Assembly (NCBI RefSeq): GCF_000026365.1
Contig: NC_012993.1
Location: 992,001-1,056,000, forward strand
DNA length: 64,000 bases
Direction: 5' to 3'
Source of the DNA: Zygosaccharomyces rouxii
Taxonomy: Eukaryota > Ascomycota > Saccharomycetes > Saccharomycetales > Saccharomycetaceae
The position numbers and the translations under genes were made by a program. The notes under the pieces are model-generated. The model searched no databases and was not told the origin of the DNA. It saw only the letters and a list, made by a program, of their open reading frames with translations. Shown here piece by piece: positions 37,940-47,538 of this stretch (positions are counted from its first letter, which is position 1; each line of letters begins with the position of its first letter).

Positions 37940-38860
37940 TTACGCACCAAGTCTTTGACCATGACCTGGGAAAAAGCCTGATGAATCTTTACGATTAGTC
38001 ACCGTTGAAGTGGCACTGTTATTATTTCTACCGCTGGAGCGAGATTCCCTAACCGCAACCCTAGCACTTGTGCTGCCTCTTTCATCTTGAGTTTCAGCGT
38101 CAGTTGCTGAAGGATCTGTCTTGTAGCCCAATTTTTGACCTTTACCTCTGGAACGTAACGTAAAGTTTCTTCTTGACCTCTTCATCCATTGAGGTGCACC
38201 AAAGTATCCATTAGGTGTTATTCCGTAGTACGGATTTTCACCAAAGAATAACCAACCCAATATGGGCCCCCATGATCTTGTATCAAGACAAAGGTATAGG
38301 TAGGCGGTTAAGAATCCAACTAGATGAACCGTAAAATTATCTTCACCGAATACAAATGCTGTGAAAAGTTGAATCAGTGGGAAATATTTACCCCAAATGG
38401 GAAAAAGACCATAAAACATAACCTTAACGTTAGCGTTGTCCACGGACCATGTGTATGTGAGACAGGAAGCAAACGCACCTGTTAGAATTAGTGGGTAGGA
38501 TCTACCAAAGATGGCTGTCACTGTAACACAGATAGTTATAATGCAAAAGCATAAGTAAAACGCGTAATCATGAGCATCTCTTCTCGATTCCAATTGAGAT
38601 GATCTTGAGTAAAAATTGTACATTTCCAACATCGCAGGCATTGCTTGCATGGGTAAGATGATACAAGACGTAAATATCCTCCATACTTGAAAATGTAGTC
38701 CCACTTCATTAAATTGATAAATCAATCTACCTGTAGATAAAAGTTCTAATCGATTTAAAGTGGTAATTATCACTATGGAGGATATTAGACATCTGGTAAC
38801 AATGGGGATTCCCTTCCAAACCTGTAATGGACCTGTGTTGGTATTATGAACGGTGTTCAT
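37940..38860 (-). CDS. DFM1: Derlin-like ERAD protein Dfm1
   Basis: Dfm1 is an ER rhomboid pseudoprotease that helps retrotranslocate misfolded membrane proteins and recruits Cdc48. 306 residues against about 341 in yeast. The derlin/rhomboid-like core (about 15-225) has the WR motif in QVWRIFTSC (about 59-60) and about six membrane segments. The cytosolic tail keeps two SHP-type Cdc48-binding boxes: a weaker one, GKGQKLG (about 240), and FFPGHGQRLG at the extreme C-terminus. It is divergent from RRP17 over 133 bp, as YDR411C/YDR412W are. Confidence 0.94.
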   Translation of the reverse strand: MNTVHNTNTGPLQVWKGIPIVTRCLISSIVIITTLNRLELLSTGRLIYQFNEVGLHFQVWRIFTSCIILPMQAMPAMLEMYNFYSRSSQLESRRDAHDYAFYLCFCIITICVTVTAIFGRSYPLILTGAFASCLTYTWSVDNANVKVMFYGLFPIWGKYFPLIQLFTAFVFGEDNFTVHLVGFLTAYLYLCLDTRSWGPILGWLFFGENPYYGITPNGYFGAPQWMKRSRRNFTLRSRGKGQKLGYKTDPSATDAETQDERGSTSARVAVRESRSSGRNNNSATSTVTNRKDSSGFFPGHGQRLGA

Positions 38861-38945
38861 CCTCCTCTTCTTTTGGGTATCTGATGTTGATCTGTTTGGT
38901 GTTGATTATGGTTGTTATGTATGGTATAGCTTTAACTGAAATTTT

Positions 38946-38955
38946 TGAAAATTTT
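38946..38955 (+). promoter_or_regulatory. RRPE-like element upstream of RRP17
   Basis: TGAAAATTTT matches the rRNA-processing element consensus TGAAAAWTTT, 39 bp upstream of the RRP17 ATG. RRP17 is a ribosome-biogenesis gene, which fits. Confidence 0.5.
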
Positions 38956-38993
38956 CCACCTTTAATGATAATCAATATTCAAGATAGCCAAAG

Positions 38994-39662
38994 ATGGGTA
39001 GAACGAATAGACAGATATTGTCTGGTGGTAAGGATTATGCTGCTAGAAAGTCAAAAGAGTTTGGTGTAACTGATGTTGACTTCAATAAGGATGATAGGTT
39101 GGAGTATTTAACAGGGTTCCATAAGCGTAAGCTACAAAGGCAAAAGAAGGCACAAGAGTTTCAAAAAGAGCAAGAGAGGTTGGCAAAGATTGAGCAAAGG
39201 AAAGAGATGAGGGAAGAGAGGAAGAGGCAGATGGAGGAGAATTTGAAACAGTTTCGTAAAGGTTTGGATTTGGAGAAAGAAATTAATGGAAGCGATGAGG
39301 ATGAGGATGATGATAATAAGGAGCCGGAAGAAAAGAAAGATGAATCCGAATTGGAGAATGCAGAGGAGTGGTATGGATTTGATCAAAAACCAATTCTAAA
39401 GTCCTCTTATCCAGACGCGGAGGTCAGTATAGAAACGTTGGAACCAAATGATAATTTGGATTTGTTGGCTAAAGCTAATAATGTTAAATTGGATGAATCT
39501 GACCAAATATTGAAGCAGAGCATTTCAAGGGCTGGTAAGTATGCTAAATTTTTAGGTATGGAGGAAGCTCCAAAACCAAAGAAGAAGAAGTTTAGATATT
39601 TGACTAAAGGTGAAAGAAAAGTGAATCAATTAAAGGCTAACAAGAGCAAAAGACGTAAGTGA
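38994..39662 (+). CDS. RRP17: Rrp17, nucleolar 5'-3' exonuclease of 60S biogenesis
   Basis: Rrp17 (Nol12 family) trims the 5' ends of 5.8S and 25S rRNA precursors in the nucleolus. 222 residues against about 235 in yeast. The conserved N-terminal region with DDRLEYLTGFHKRKLQR (about 33-49) is the Nop25/Nol12 domain; it leads into a long Lys/Arg/Glu helix (about 45-90), an acidic stretch near 95-125 and a basic C-terminus. The start is the first ATG of the open frame. Confidence 0.93.
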   Translation: MGRTNRQILSGGKDYAARKSKEFGVTDVDFNKDDRLEYLTGFHKRKLQRQKKAQEFQKEQERLAKIEQRKEMREERKRQMEENLKQFRKGLDLEKEINGSDEDEDDDNKEPEEKKDESELENAEEWYGFDQKPILKSSYPDAEVSIETLEPNDNLDLLAKANNVKLDESDQILKQSISRAGKYAKFLGMEEAPKPKKKKFRYLTKGERKVNQLKANKSKRRK

Positions 39663-39820
39663 ACGTATATGTTGTTGTTAGCTGTCGTTAAGTGTTGTAT
39701 AATAGTATTGAAATTTATAAACTTGTAAACTACGATTTTTCCTGATTCAATTGTGCGAATTTATGTTTTGTAGTTAGAATGCCGAATTTAGTACCATGTA
39801 ACGTATATGTATTTTAAACA

Positions 39821-40810
39821 TCAACATACATATTCAGCTTCGAGTTTGAAGAAAACCCAAACTGCTCTACGAAATATCTCTAAATATTGAATTTCACTGG
39901 GGAAAAACAATGAAGTACTACCTCTGTGTAAGGTCCAGACCCACCAATATTTAATGATGAAATCGATCACAACCCCCATGTAGTAAAAAATCCTTGGAAA
40001 TGCCAATTTACCAAGTTTAGCTCTTAAGTTAAATATGGATTCCAACTTCCAATCCATGAAAATATCCCAATAGAACGTATAGCTTGCATTTAATAGCATA
40101 AACCACAATTGAGTATCGTACTGAAATTTATCAGGTTGTACACGAGAGTACCAAACGCACACTAAAATTGGAATATTTGTTGAATATTTTACAGTATTAA
40201 AAAAATGTTGTCTATCCCCTGTAATGATTAATTCCCTTATGCATTGAAACATCCTAACGGTGACTGGAATCATAGCAACTGCTAGATCCACATGAGACTC
40301 TGCATCGAACAAAAATGCTGTCACGTACAAACTAAAGTCAACCAAGGGTTTAGAGAAAGATGTCAAAGAGTCTGATAACAGGATATAAAGGTTTCTCAAT
40401 TGCTTTGGCTTGGATTCAATAAGTAGAATTCTATTGGCACAGTAAGAAATCAATGGACAATTCCTTAGGATAAACCAAACGATCAATGCAAACTCAAGCA
40501 ATGGTATTGACTTTTCCAACGCTTGTAACCAGCTAAACCTTTCAGCGATCGGATGTAAGAGAGTATTGAAAGCCAACAATGGGAAGACTCTTACCCATAA
40601 TGACCAAGTGAAGCTTCTTGAAGCCTTTTGTAGTTGAGTTTGAGTCAATGGTGCCCTCAATTCATGCGGTAGCCTCGTTTGCACAACGCTGGAAACGTCT
40701 ATTCTATATGATGCGAATTGCTCAATGATCCAACACCACATACATGTCGAAAGCAGTACTAAAAGGCTGATACGCTCAGAACCAGCTACGTAAATGATGG
40801 AATCCAACAT
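39821..40810 (-). CDS. ERD1: Erd1, EXS-domain Golgi membrane protein
   Basis: Erd1 is a Golgi EXS-domain protein needed to retain ER luminal and Golgi proteins and linked to phosphate recycling from Golgi glycosylation. 329 residues against about 362 in yeast. Seven or eight hydrophobic segments are spread along it. The EXS core is recognisable at about 215-310: the TQLWFMLLNASYTFYWDIFMDW region and the C-terminal RRAVWVFFKLEAEYV segment are hallmarks shared with Xpr1/Syg1 proteins. Position between RRP17 and the YDR415C-like gene matches YDR414C. Confidence 0.9.
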   Translation of the reverse strand: MLDSIIYVAGSERISLLVLLSTCMWCWIIEQFASYRIDVSSVVQTRLPHELRAPLTQTQLQKASRSFTWSLWVRVFPLLAFNTLLHPIAERFSWLQALEKSIPLLEFALIVWFILRNCPLISYCANRILLIESKPKQLRNLYILLSDSLTSFSKPLVDFSLYVTAFLFDAESHVDLAVAMIPVTVRMFQCIRELIITGDRQHFFNTVKYSTNIPILVCVWYSRVQPDKFQYDTQLWFMLLNASYTFYWDIFMDWKLESIFNLRAKLGKLAFPRIFYYMGVVIDFIIKYWWVWTLHRGSTSLFFPSEIQYLEIFRRAVWVFFKLEAEYVC

Positions 40811-40910
40811 TGAACTTGTACCGAACCAATTGAAATTGTGCTTCGCTCCTGTAAAAGGACAGGTGTAAACTTAAACAACAGGATACAAGATTCAAGATCC
40901 CCTTCGCTTT

Positions 40911-41016
40911 TGATAGTCAGTGAGCATTAGTTTTTCTAATCACAATGGCGCAGAAGTCTGCGACCCATATTTCATGATTAGCATGGAATATAAACTACGT
41001 TCCTCATCATATAAAG
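40911..41016 (-). ncRNA. SNR53: C/D-box snoRNA, snR53-like
   Basis: On the minus strand an exact C box ATGATGA (41004-41010) and D box CTGA (40917-40920) are about 90 nt apart. GCTTT and AAAGC on either side can form the closing stem. The stretch read from 40990 to 40977 is a 14-nt perfect antisense to 18S rRNA ATTAGCATGGAATA as I remember it, next to a D'-like box. That is the region methylated at A796 by S. cerevisiae snR53, a snoRNA of about 91 nt. In S. cerevisiae snR67 and snR53 lie together beside RML2 (YEL050C), the same place as here. Ends are approximate. Confidence 0.7.
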
Positions 41017-41139
41017 CAAAGAAAGTCAAGAGTAAAAAAAAAATGATTTTAAAACAAAATGGTAATATGACAGAATACTCGAGTTCCAGACATCATTCTC
41101 TTTCCTTCTTCAAAAGAAGAGAGGAAAAAAATTGATCAG

Positions 41140-41227
41140 ACATGTCAGTGTTTGGCTAATTGGTTGTTATTATCTGTCACTTCAAGAAATAGATCCGCTT
41201 GGGGCGACAACTAAGTCATCATATCGA
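41140..41227 (-). ncRNA. SNR67: C/D-box snoRNA, snR67-like
   Basis: Minus-strand C box ATGATGA (41216-41222) and D box CTGA (41145-41148) about 70 nt apart, with a short flanking stem (GAUAU/AUGUC). A D'-like CGGA (41194-41197) is preceded by a 10-nt stretch (41200-41209) that can pair with 25S TGGGGCGGCA, allowing one G-U. That is the area of G2619, a known snR67 target. The nucleotides before box D (41150-41157) pair with the adjacent 25S GTTTGGCT. The rRNA sequence is recalled, not aligned. Size (about 82 nt) and order, upstream of the snR53-like gene, fit yeast snR67. The second known yeast target (U2724) has no evident guide. Confidence 0.62.
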
Positions 41228-41583
41228 TGCCGCCGAGTATTCTGTCAGGAAAACAACTGTTTTCTCAAGATGAATTCTTAGGTGGAGCAGGAGCACTATG
41301 ACCCACCAACGGGTTGGGAGGTCCAATGGTCCTTACACGTTCTGCTTTGTTCCTGTTAGAAGTGTTATGGAGTGTAGTTAGAGCTTAACCATATTAGAAA
41401 ATTTTCTGCCTTTAAATACTTTTTTTTTAACAATGTTTATGCGGGTAACGTATGGTGGATTTTTTCCTCTCTATGGAACATGAATTTGAAAAATTGACAT
41501 CAAACTAGATAGATGGTATAATAGCGATATCAAAGCAGAATTGCAAAGGTTGAAGCTCAGTCTGTGTCAATCGACTGCAGGAT

Positions 41584-42732
41584 ATGCTTATTTTAAATGT
41601 GCTTAGGGCACAGACGAAGTTCTCTGTGTCCCCTGCGGCGAGATTCTTTTCGCAATCTATGAGATATATGCAGGAAAATGCCAGTAATAAAGTAACTGAG
41701 AATCCAATTCCAGAGATTAATCCGCAGATGTTAAAAATTGTTCCTGATAATGATGATGTTGCCACGTTAGAAAAGCAAGATGATTTGATCAAAAGACGCC
41801 GTAAGTTGGCTAAGGAAATCACAGTCATGAAAAAACTAAAACCCGTGTCTCCTGGTTTGAGATGGTGGAGGAAGCCAATCTATCCATATTTGCACAAGGG
41901 TAGACCCATTATGTGGTTAACTCAGGCGAAAAGAAGTACAGGTGGTAGAAACCATTCTGGTAAGGTTACAGTTCGTCATAGAGGTGGTGGACATAAGAGA
42001 AGAATTCGTATAGTAGATTTTGCACGTTGGGAATCAGGACCTCAAACTGTAGAAAGAATCGAATATGATCCCGGTAGATCTGCACATATTGCACTGCTCA
42101 GACATAACACAAGTGATCAACTGTCCTATATCCTAGCTTGTGATGGTCTAAGACCTGGTGATACAGTTGAATCGTACAGAAAGGGTATTACAAAGGAACT
42201 TTTACAAGAAATGGGTGGTAAAGTTGATCCTGCTATTTTATCCGTCAGAACAGCTCAAAGAGGTAACTGTGTGCCTATATCAATGATTCCAATCGGTTCC
42301 ATTGTTCACAACGTTGGATTATCACCTGTGGGGCCAGGTAAGTTTTGTCGTGCTGCTGGTACCTATGCTCGTATTTTGTCCAAGTGGCCTGAGAAGAAAA
42401 AGGCAGTGGTACGTCTACAAAGTGGTGAACATCGTTACGTCTCTTTAGAAGCTTGCGCTACTATTGGTATTGTTTCTAATATCGATCATCAAAATAGATC
42501 GCTTGGTAAAGCCGGTAGGTCCAGGTGGCTTGGTATAAGACCCACCGTTAGAGGTGTTGCTATGAATAAATGTGATCATCCTCACGGTGGTGGTCGTGGT
42601 AAATCTAAGTCTAGAAAGTTATCTGTATCTCCATGGGGTCAACTAGCAAAAGGTTACAAGACTAGAAGAGGTAAACACCAGAATAAGATGAAGGTTAGAG
42701 ATAGACCAAGAGGTAAGATGTCAAGAGTATGA
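41584..42732 (+). CDS. RML2: Mitochondrial ribosomal protein uL2m
   Basis: Large-subunit protein L2 of the mitochondrial ribosome, near the peptidyl transferase centre. 382 residues against about 393 in yeast. The first 25 residues are basic with no acidic residues ([18 protein letters not shown]), a mitochondrial presequence. The L2 core begins near residue 115: [20 protein letters not shown] and, near the C-terminus, [14 protein letters not shown], the universally conserved L2 loop including the functional His. The start is the first ATG. Confidence 0.97.
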   Translation: MLILNVLRAQTKFSVSPAARFFSQSMRYMQENASNKVTENPIPEINPQMLKIVPDNDDVATLEKQDDLIKRRRKLAKEITVMKKLKPVSPGLRWWRKPIYPYLHKGRPIMWLTQAKRSTGGRNHSGKVTVRHRGGGHKRRIRIVDFARWESGPQTVERIEYDPGRSAHIALLRHNTSDQLSYILACDGLRPGDTVESYRKGITKELLQEMGGKVDPAILSVRTAQRGNCVPISMIPIGSIVHNVGLSPVGPGKFCRAAGTYARILSKWPEKKKAVVRLQSGEHRYVSLEACATIGIVSNIDHQNRSLGKAGRSRWLGIRPTVRGVAMNKCDHPHGGGRGKSKSRKLSVSPWGQLAKGYKTRRGKHQNKMKVRDRPRGKMSRV

Positions 42733-42785
42733 AATTCTTTTTTCCCTTAGTCATGTAAATAAAGATTTTTGTTTTGTTTTTAAAG

Positions 42786-43898
42786 CTATTTTTTAATTTC
42801 AAAATTCCAATTGCCCAGTTCAAGGATGTATCCTAACCCAATTTTTGCGTGCTCTGCCATATGGTCTAAACTCAAACGATCAATGGTATCCATAGTAGTA
42901 TGCACGTAGCGATTGTTACTACTCATCTGAGATTCAATGACGAATGCAGCTGGGTATCCATTCTTTGTAGCACTACTATGATCACTGCATGCATATCCGC
43001 ATTCGCTTTCCTTGAACGGGATTCTTAGATATGAATCGATTATCAGCTTGATAAAATCAGTCAACTGTGGTGTAGTATGGTCAGTTATTATGCCAACATG
43101 TTCATCATTAGGATCTTGTACGTAACCTGTCATGTCTTGTTGCAACATGGCGGTAACCTTTTTCTGCTTCTCAACGTACGCAGTAAACAGATCAAGAGAT
43201 CCCAGCATCCCACCTTCTTCTGCAGAATAGAAATGAAATTCAATTGTATTTTTTGGTCTGTAGCCCTGTGATAACAACTCCACATATAGTCTTAACGTCT
43301 CTAAATTGGTTACAGTACCAGAACCATCATCATCTGCTCCCGGTGCAGACAACAGAGAAGGTAGAATTAAATTCATTGAATCCTGATGGCTACCAAGAAT
43401 TACTATATCTTCTGGTGTCTCTCGCCCCCGTATGCTAACGATTATTGAGAACTGATCCCAACCATCATGCTCAAACTTTTCTACAGATACAAGTTCTGAT
43501 GGTAAACCGTAAGTCACATTGTAAATTCTATCAGCTAACCAAAGGGCTGATTGGTACCCAGATTCAGACTTGTAGTAACGAGTGTAGAAACTTGTAAAAT
43601 GCGCCAAATCGTTATACATAGATTTCTTGTCAATATGATTCACTATGGAATCCATCAATTCAGACTGTGAAGTATGTTCTGGATAACTGTAAATAGCCAC
43701 ATCCTTTGGCTTACTTCCCTTGCCAATTAATGGAAATGAAGTTACATCTATAAACCTAATACCCCTTCTTAATAATGATAACTTCTCTGATTCCTTAACA
43801 TGGATATATGAACCTTGGTCAATTTCTAATGTTCTTAATGGATTTGACGGGAAAGCACCAACTAGCACAAGGAACGGTATCAAGTACGAGAGTTTCAT
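42786..43898 (-). CDS. Secreted or vacuolar M28-family aminopeptidase (YDR415C-like)
   Basis: Zinc aminopeptidase of family M28, close to S. cerevisiae YDR415C (about 374 aa; here 370) and related to leucine aminopeptidases of filamentous fungi. A hydrophobic signal peptide covers about residues 1-16. Metal and catalytic motifs appear in order: GSHQDS (about 172), GADDDGSG (about 187), EEGG (about 227, with the general-base Glu and a zinc-ligand Glu), DMTG (about 255) and the last zinc-binding His in CSDHSS (about 307). The cysteine pair before that His probably forms the family's disulfide. Position between ERD1 and SYF1 matches YDR415C. Confidence 0.92.
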   Translation of the reverse strand: MKLSYLIPFLVLVGAFPSNPLRTLEIDQGSYIHVKESEKLSLLRRGIRFIDVTSFPLIGKGSKPKDVAIYSYPEHTSQSELMDSIVNHIDKKSMYNDLAHFTSFYTRYYKSESGYQSALWLADRIYNVTYGLPSELVSVEKFEHDGWDQFSIIVSIRGRETPEDIVILGSHQDSMNLILPSLLSAPGADDDGSGTVTNLETLRLYVELLSQGYRPKNTIEFHFYSAEEGGMLGSLDLFTAYVEKQKKVTAMLQQDMTGYVQDPNDEHVGIITDHTTPQLTDFIKLIIDSYLRIPFKESECGYACSDHSSATKNGYPAAFVIESQMSSNNRYVHTTMDTIDRLSLDHMAEHAKIGLGYILELGNWNFEIKK

Positions 43899-44019
43899 CT
43901 TTATTTTGAGACACGGTTCCTCAATGTTCGAACTTGTCTTCGTGAAGTAAGGTCAAAAATTATTCGTATACGCTTGTATATACACACATACATATATACA
44001 TATAATTTTGTAAACTAAA

Positions 44020-44841
44020 CTAAAATATCACATCATCCTCATGTTGTGTTACCAAATCTGGAACAGCATCCTCACCATTAGAGGGTTCTTGTTTGGTTTC
44101 CTTCTTATCATTTCCCTCTGGCTCCGTTTCTTTAGGTTGTTCCTGCTCAGCCTGTTCCTGATTCTTTCTCAATTCTACCAATTCCGCATCTAGTCGAGCA
44201 GTTTCTTCTTGTTTTTTCTCTTGAACCTTCTTCAATCTATAAAACTCTTCCCTATCTAGTTCATCCAATTCACTGTTGATATAAGCAATGGTATTTTCAG
44301 TTCTGGGAATGATAACATGCTCAATGGCATTAACTCTCCTGTTAGTAACCTTAATCACTTCATCTAAAATGACAAATGCAGTTTGTAAAGATGCCAATTC
44401 GACTAAGGTCTCTACAGCTTTTGAATAAATCACCTTAGCCCTCTGCACCTGTTGACCACCACGACCTAAACCGGTCAATTTAAAATCATTGATGTTAGGA
44501 TCAATATAGGATTCAAACTGTGGTAAATAAACACCACTAACATTCTCCTGACGCGCCTTAACCCTAAATCTTGCATTAGAAACACTCTCTTGCACTTGAT
44601 ACCCAATGTTTTCACCAGTTGCGTAAGAAACCTCTGCTAAAGAAAATGCTGCTGTCTGCATAACACGTCCCATCTTCTGCTTAGCATCATCAATTCTCCT
44701 AGTAATATCACGAAATCTTTTGGTCAATGCTTCTGACTTTCTCTTCAACAGTGAATGGCCCTGGTTTGCACCTTTAAGCTTGGTCTTCATAAGACCAAGT
44801 GTCATACGCGTAGGGAAAACCTGTTCTCTAGCACCTGACAT
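44020..44841 (-). CDS. VMA8: V-ATPase V1 subunit D
   Basis: Subunit D is the central rotor shaft of the V1 sector of the vacuolar proton pump. 273 residues against 256 in yeast. It opens with the family sequence [35 protein letters not shown], forming the first shaft helix; the second long helix is at about 150-210. The extra length is in the acidic, Gln/Glu/Lys-rich C-terminal tail (about 215-273), which is variable in this family. It and the YDR415C-like gene run in the same direction. Confidence 0.97.
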   Translation of the reverse strand: MSGAREQVFPTRMTLGLMKTKLKGANQGHSLLKRKSEALTKRFRDITRRIDDAKQKMGRVMQTAAFSLAEVSYATGENIGYQVQESVSNARFRVKARQENVSGVYLPQFESYIDPNINDFKLTGLGRGGQQVQRAKVIYSKAVETLVELASLQTAFVILDEVIKVTNRRVNAIEHVIIPRTENTIAYINSELDELDREEFYRLKKVQEKKQEETARLDAELVELRKNQEQAEQEQPKETEPEGNDKKETKQEPSNGEDAVPDLVTQHEDDVIF

Positions 44842-45069
44842 TGTTGAGTATTCGATTGATCTGGGATTCCACCTACCCGATAACGATTAACACAATTCTT
44901 ATAGTGGTTATAGTAGTAACAATCCCTTTCTTTATGTTGCAAGATTACCGATATTTTTTCATCTTAGTGCGGGTCAACGTTATGAAGATCATCTCTTGAA
45001 ATTCTACAAGCTCATCGCAGGTTCGACTGGACGCATAAAGGAGCCATTCCAAGGTCTTTAAGAGTATCC

Positions 45070-47499
45070 ATGGATTGCATTAGCCGGTACGTTGTTGATG
45101 AAGAGGACGTAGCGTTTGAGTACGAGTTACAGAGGACTCCTCTGAGTATAGTTACGTGGAAAAGGTATCTGGAAAAATGGGAAACTCAAAGGAGGCCATT
45201 ATCACATCTAGTGTGGCTATACGAACGATTTTGCCGACAGTTTGCTGATCAAGAGGATATCTGGTGTAATTACCTGCGATGGATTGTAAATCAACGACAA
45301 TTTGACACCTTGACTGTTTACCGAAGGTTTATTCAGATCCTTGAGGGTTTCTCTACTGGATGCGAAGAGCTGTGCATGTTAATGATGGAGTTTGCCACTT
45401 CTGAATACCAGTTAGAGATGATACGCCACATCTTAGACGTTTCTCTGAGAAAATTGGGAGTAGAGTCTCATTGGAAAATTTGGGAAATGATCTTTAAGTT
45501 CTTGGAGGAGAAAATGCTACCATTGACAGAATTTGGTGATAGTCAAGATGAATATCAAGATGAGCAGGAACAAATGGAGGCTTTGATTTACAAGAGTTTG
45601 TTTGGTGAAGAAGAGGAGCAGGATACACCTGATCTGTGGTCGTCGAACATTTTGCAAAGGTACATCAAAATAGCACCAAACTGGAATTTGCAAGATTCTT
45701 TACAAAAATTGGCATCTACTAGAGATTATAATGCTGTGCATAATTTTTATCAACGATATTTAAATCACGGTAATGAATTAAAAGCTACATTGGAAATACC
45801 GTTTCCATTGCAATTGAATTACTTGGAAGCACTAGACCGTTTACAACTGGATGAAAAATACCAATCATTTTTGCAGCAATTACAAACACTCTTCCCCGGT
45901 AAATCAGTAGATTTTTCGATAATGTGGGCAAAGCATGAAATTAAAAGATCTCGTTTTCACCATGTAACTGAAATTTTGGAAAATGCGATGTCATCAACTT
46001 TGGACCTTAAAAGTTTCACTACGATCTACGAATTTGAATCATTATTCGAAAGATTGTATTTGGAAAATGTAGTTGAGGAGTTGAAATCTAATCCAGATTT
46101 GCAAAAAGATGCTCTGGAGAAATTTGAATTAAGCGCTCACCTATCTCGTCTGCAAAACCTTATAGAGACTCATTCATTAAGGCTTAACGACTTAAGATTA
46201 AGGCAAAATCCGAATTCTGTAGAAACTTGGCGTCATAGAGCTACACTCTTCCAAACCATTAAAGACAAATGCAATGTTTATGCAGAAGCCATTTTGGCAA
46301 TTGATGCATCAAAAGTTTTCGTACCAGGTTCATTAGCAACTATTTGGTGTGAACATGCCGCGTTGTATTGGAACGCAAAAGCTTTCGATACTGCTAAAGA
46401 AATATGGGATAGAGCATTAAGAGTTCCATTCCCTCATTTAAAAGATTTAGAGACTATTTGGATTTCCTGGACAGAGCACGAATTAGCTGAAAATGGAATT
46501 AAGAAAGGTTTGGAAATCCTCGAGACCGCACTAAAAGTGCCTGATGCTCCGGAAAAGATTCTGGAAAAATATAAGAAAAGCGGTAAAAGGGTACCCGCTC
46601 AAGCCATTATATTCACCTCATTAGCACTTTGGTCATTCTACCTTGACTTACAAGAAGCATCGAGTATAGGTCAGTCAGATCAGGTTGAAAAGACGATTTC
46701 GATATACGAAACAATGATTTACCTGAAAGTGGCCACACCAATGCATTTCATTCAATATGCACATTTTTTACAGGATTACACCAACGATAAGATAAAAGGT
46801 TTCCAAGTATACGAGCGTGCACTTTCCTTCTTTCCCAGAGAGACTCAATACGAAATTTGGAGCGTTTACCTGAGGGAGGCCACTGATCCTAATGCGCAAC
46901 TCTCTACAGAAAGTGTACGTGATTTGTTTGATCATGCATTGGAGGCTTTAGTCCCCAGCGGAATTGATTGCTGGCCAATCTTTATTCTTTATAGCGACTT
47001 CGAAGAGAAAAACGGGTTAGCCAAGAGAAGTGTAGATATTCTACTGAAAGGTTGCCGTACCAGAAGTCGTGATTCAACCTTTTGGGAAAAATGTGTTTCT
47101 AAGGCACAACGTCTTTTAGGTGGTGAAGCCGCCAGGCCTTATTACGAAGAATGTCTACAGAGTATACCGAATTCCAAAGTCATTCCCCAAGCGCTTGCGT
47201 TTGCCGAAATGGAGACTCAATTAGGTGAATTGAACAGAGCAAGAGAAATTTTAAAATATGGTGCTCAATTGTTTCACCCATCCAAAAACGTCGAATTATG
47301 GGAATTTTGGGAAGAATTCGAATTACAAAATGGTGATAAGGAATCTTATAAGTCAATGTTGAAATTAAGAAGGACATTAGAAAGTGCATTAACGGTCAAC
47401 ACTGAATTAGAAAGTCAAAAGGAAGGAAACGTTCAATTCATAGCGGCTTCTCAAAAGAAAACTCCACTTAATCCCGAAGAGATTGATTTGAATATATAA
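45070..47499 (+). CDS. SYF1: Splicing factor Syf1 (NineTeen complex)
   Basis: Syf1 is a scaffold of the Prp19-associated (NTC) complex of the spliceosome. 809 residues against about 859 in yeast. It is made of HAT half-a-TPR repeats along nearly its whole length, seen as recurring W..Y/F..E patterns such as LVWLYERFCRQF (about 47-58), TIWISWTEHELAENG (about 465-480) and NVELWEFWEEFELQNGD (about 740-757). An acidic insertion near residues 155-190 is a disordered loop. Downstream, 39 bp separate it from the convergent AFG1. Confidence 0.95.
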   Translation: MDCISRYVVDEEDVAFEYELQRTPLSIVTWKRYLEKWETQRRPLSHLVWLYERFCRQFADQEDIWCNYLRWIVNQRQFDTLTVYRRFIQILEGFSTGCEELCMLMMEFATSEYQLEMIRHILDVSLRKLGVESHWKIWEMIFKFLEEKMLPLTEFGDSQDEYQDEQEQMEALIYKSLFGEEEEQDTPDLWSSNILQRYIKIAPNWNLQDSLQKLASTRDYNAVHNFYQRYLNHGNELKATLEIPFPLQLNYLEALDRLQLDEKYQSFLQQLQTLFPGKSVDFSIMWAKHEIKRSRFHHVTEILENAMSSTLDLKSFTTIYEFESLFERLYLENVVEELKSNPDLQKDALEKFELSAHLSRLQNLIETHSLRLNDLRLRQNPNSVETWRHRATLFQTIKDKCNVYAEAILAIDASKVFVPGSLATIWCEHAALYWNAKAFDTAKEIWDRALRVPFPHLKDLETIWISWTEHELAENGIKKGLEILETALKVPDAPEKILEKYKKSGKRVPAQAIIFTSLALWSFYLDLQEASSIGQSDQVEKTISIYETMIYLKVATPMHFIQYAHFLQDYTNDKIKGFQVYERALSFFPRETQYEIWSVYLREATDPNAQLSTESVRDLFDHALEALVPSGIDCWPIFILYSDFEEKNGLAKRSVDILLKGCRTRSRDSTFWEKCVSKAQRLLGGEAARPYYEECLQSIPNSKVIPQALAFAEMETQLGELNRAREILKYGAQLFHPSKNVELWEFWEEFELQNGDKESYKSMLKLRRTLESALTVNTELESQKEGNVQFIAASQKKTPLNPEEIDLNI

Positions 47500-47538
47500 A
47501 TTATATGAATATGAATTTTATTTTATTTTTTACAAAGT

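Larger units (their letters stand above)
40811..41583. other. ERD1-RML2 divergent intergenic region with snoRNA pair
   Basis: 773 bp without a protein gene I trust. The centre carries two minus-strand C/D-box snoRNA genes (listed separately), with 120-130 bp between them containing a T-rich tract on the transcribed strand. Short frames such as 40920-41135 overlap the snoRNAs and are not counted. Confidence 0.6.

Noticed and set aside
40920..41135. 71-codon plus-strand frame in the ERD1-RML2 gap
   Set aside because: Overlaps the snR53-like gene on the other strand, is Lys/Ser-rich low complexity and looks like chance.
41265..41388. Minus-strand 39-codon frame with a proline-rich end upstream of the snoRNAs, preceded by CTCTAAC and AACAG resembling a branch point and 3' splice site
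   Set aside because: No 5' splice site or first exon was found up to the RML2 start, and the plus strand over the same bases is also partly open, so coding status is unsupported.
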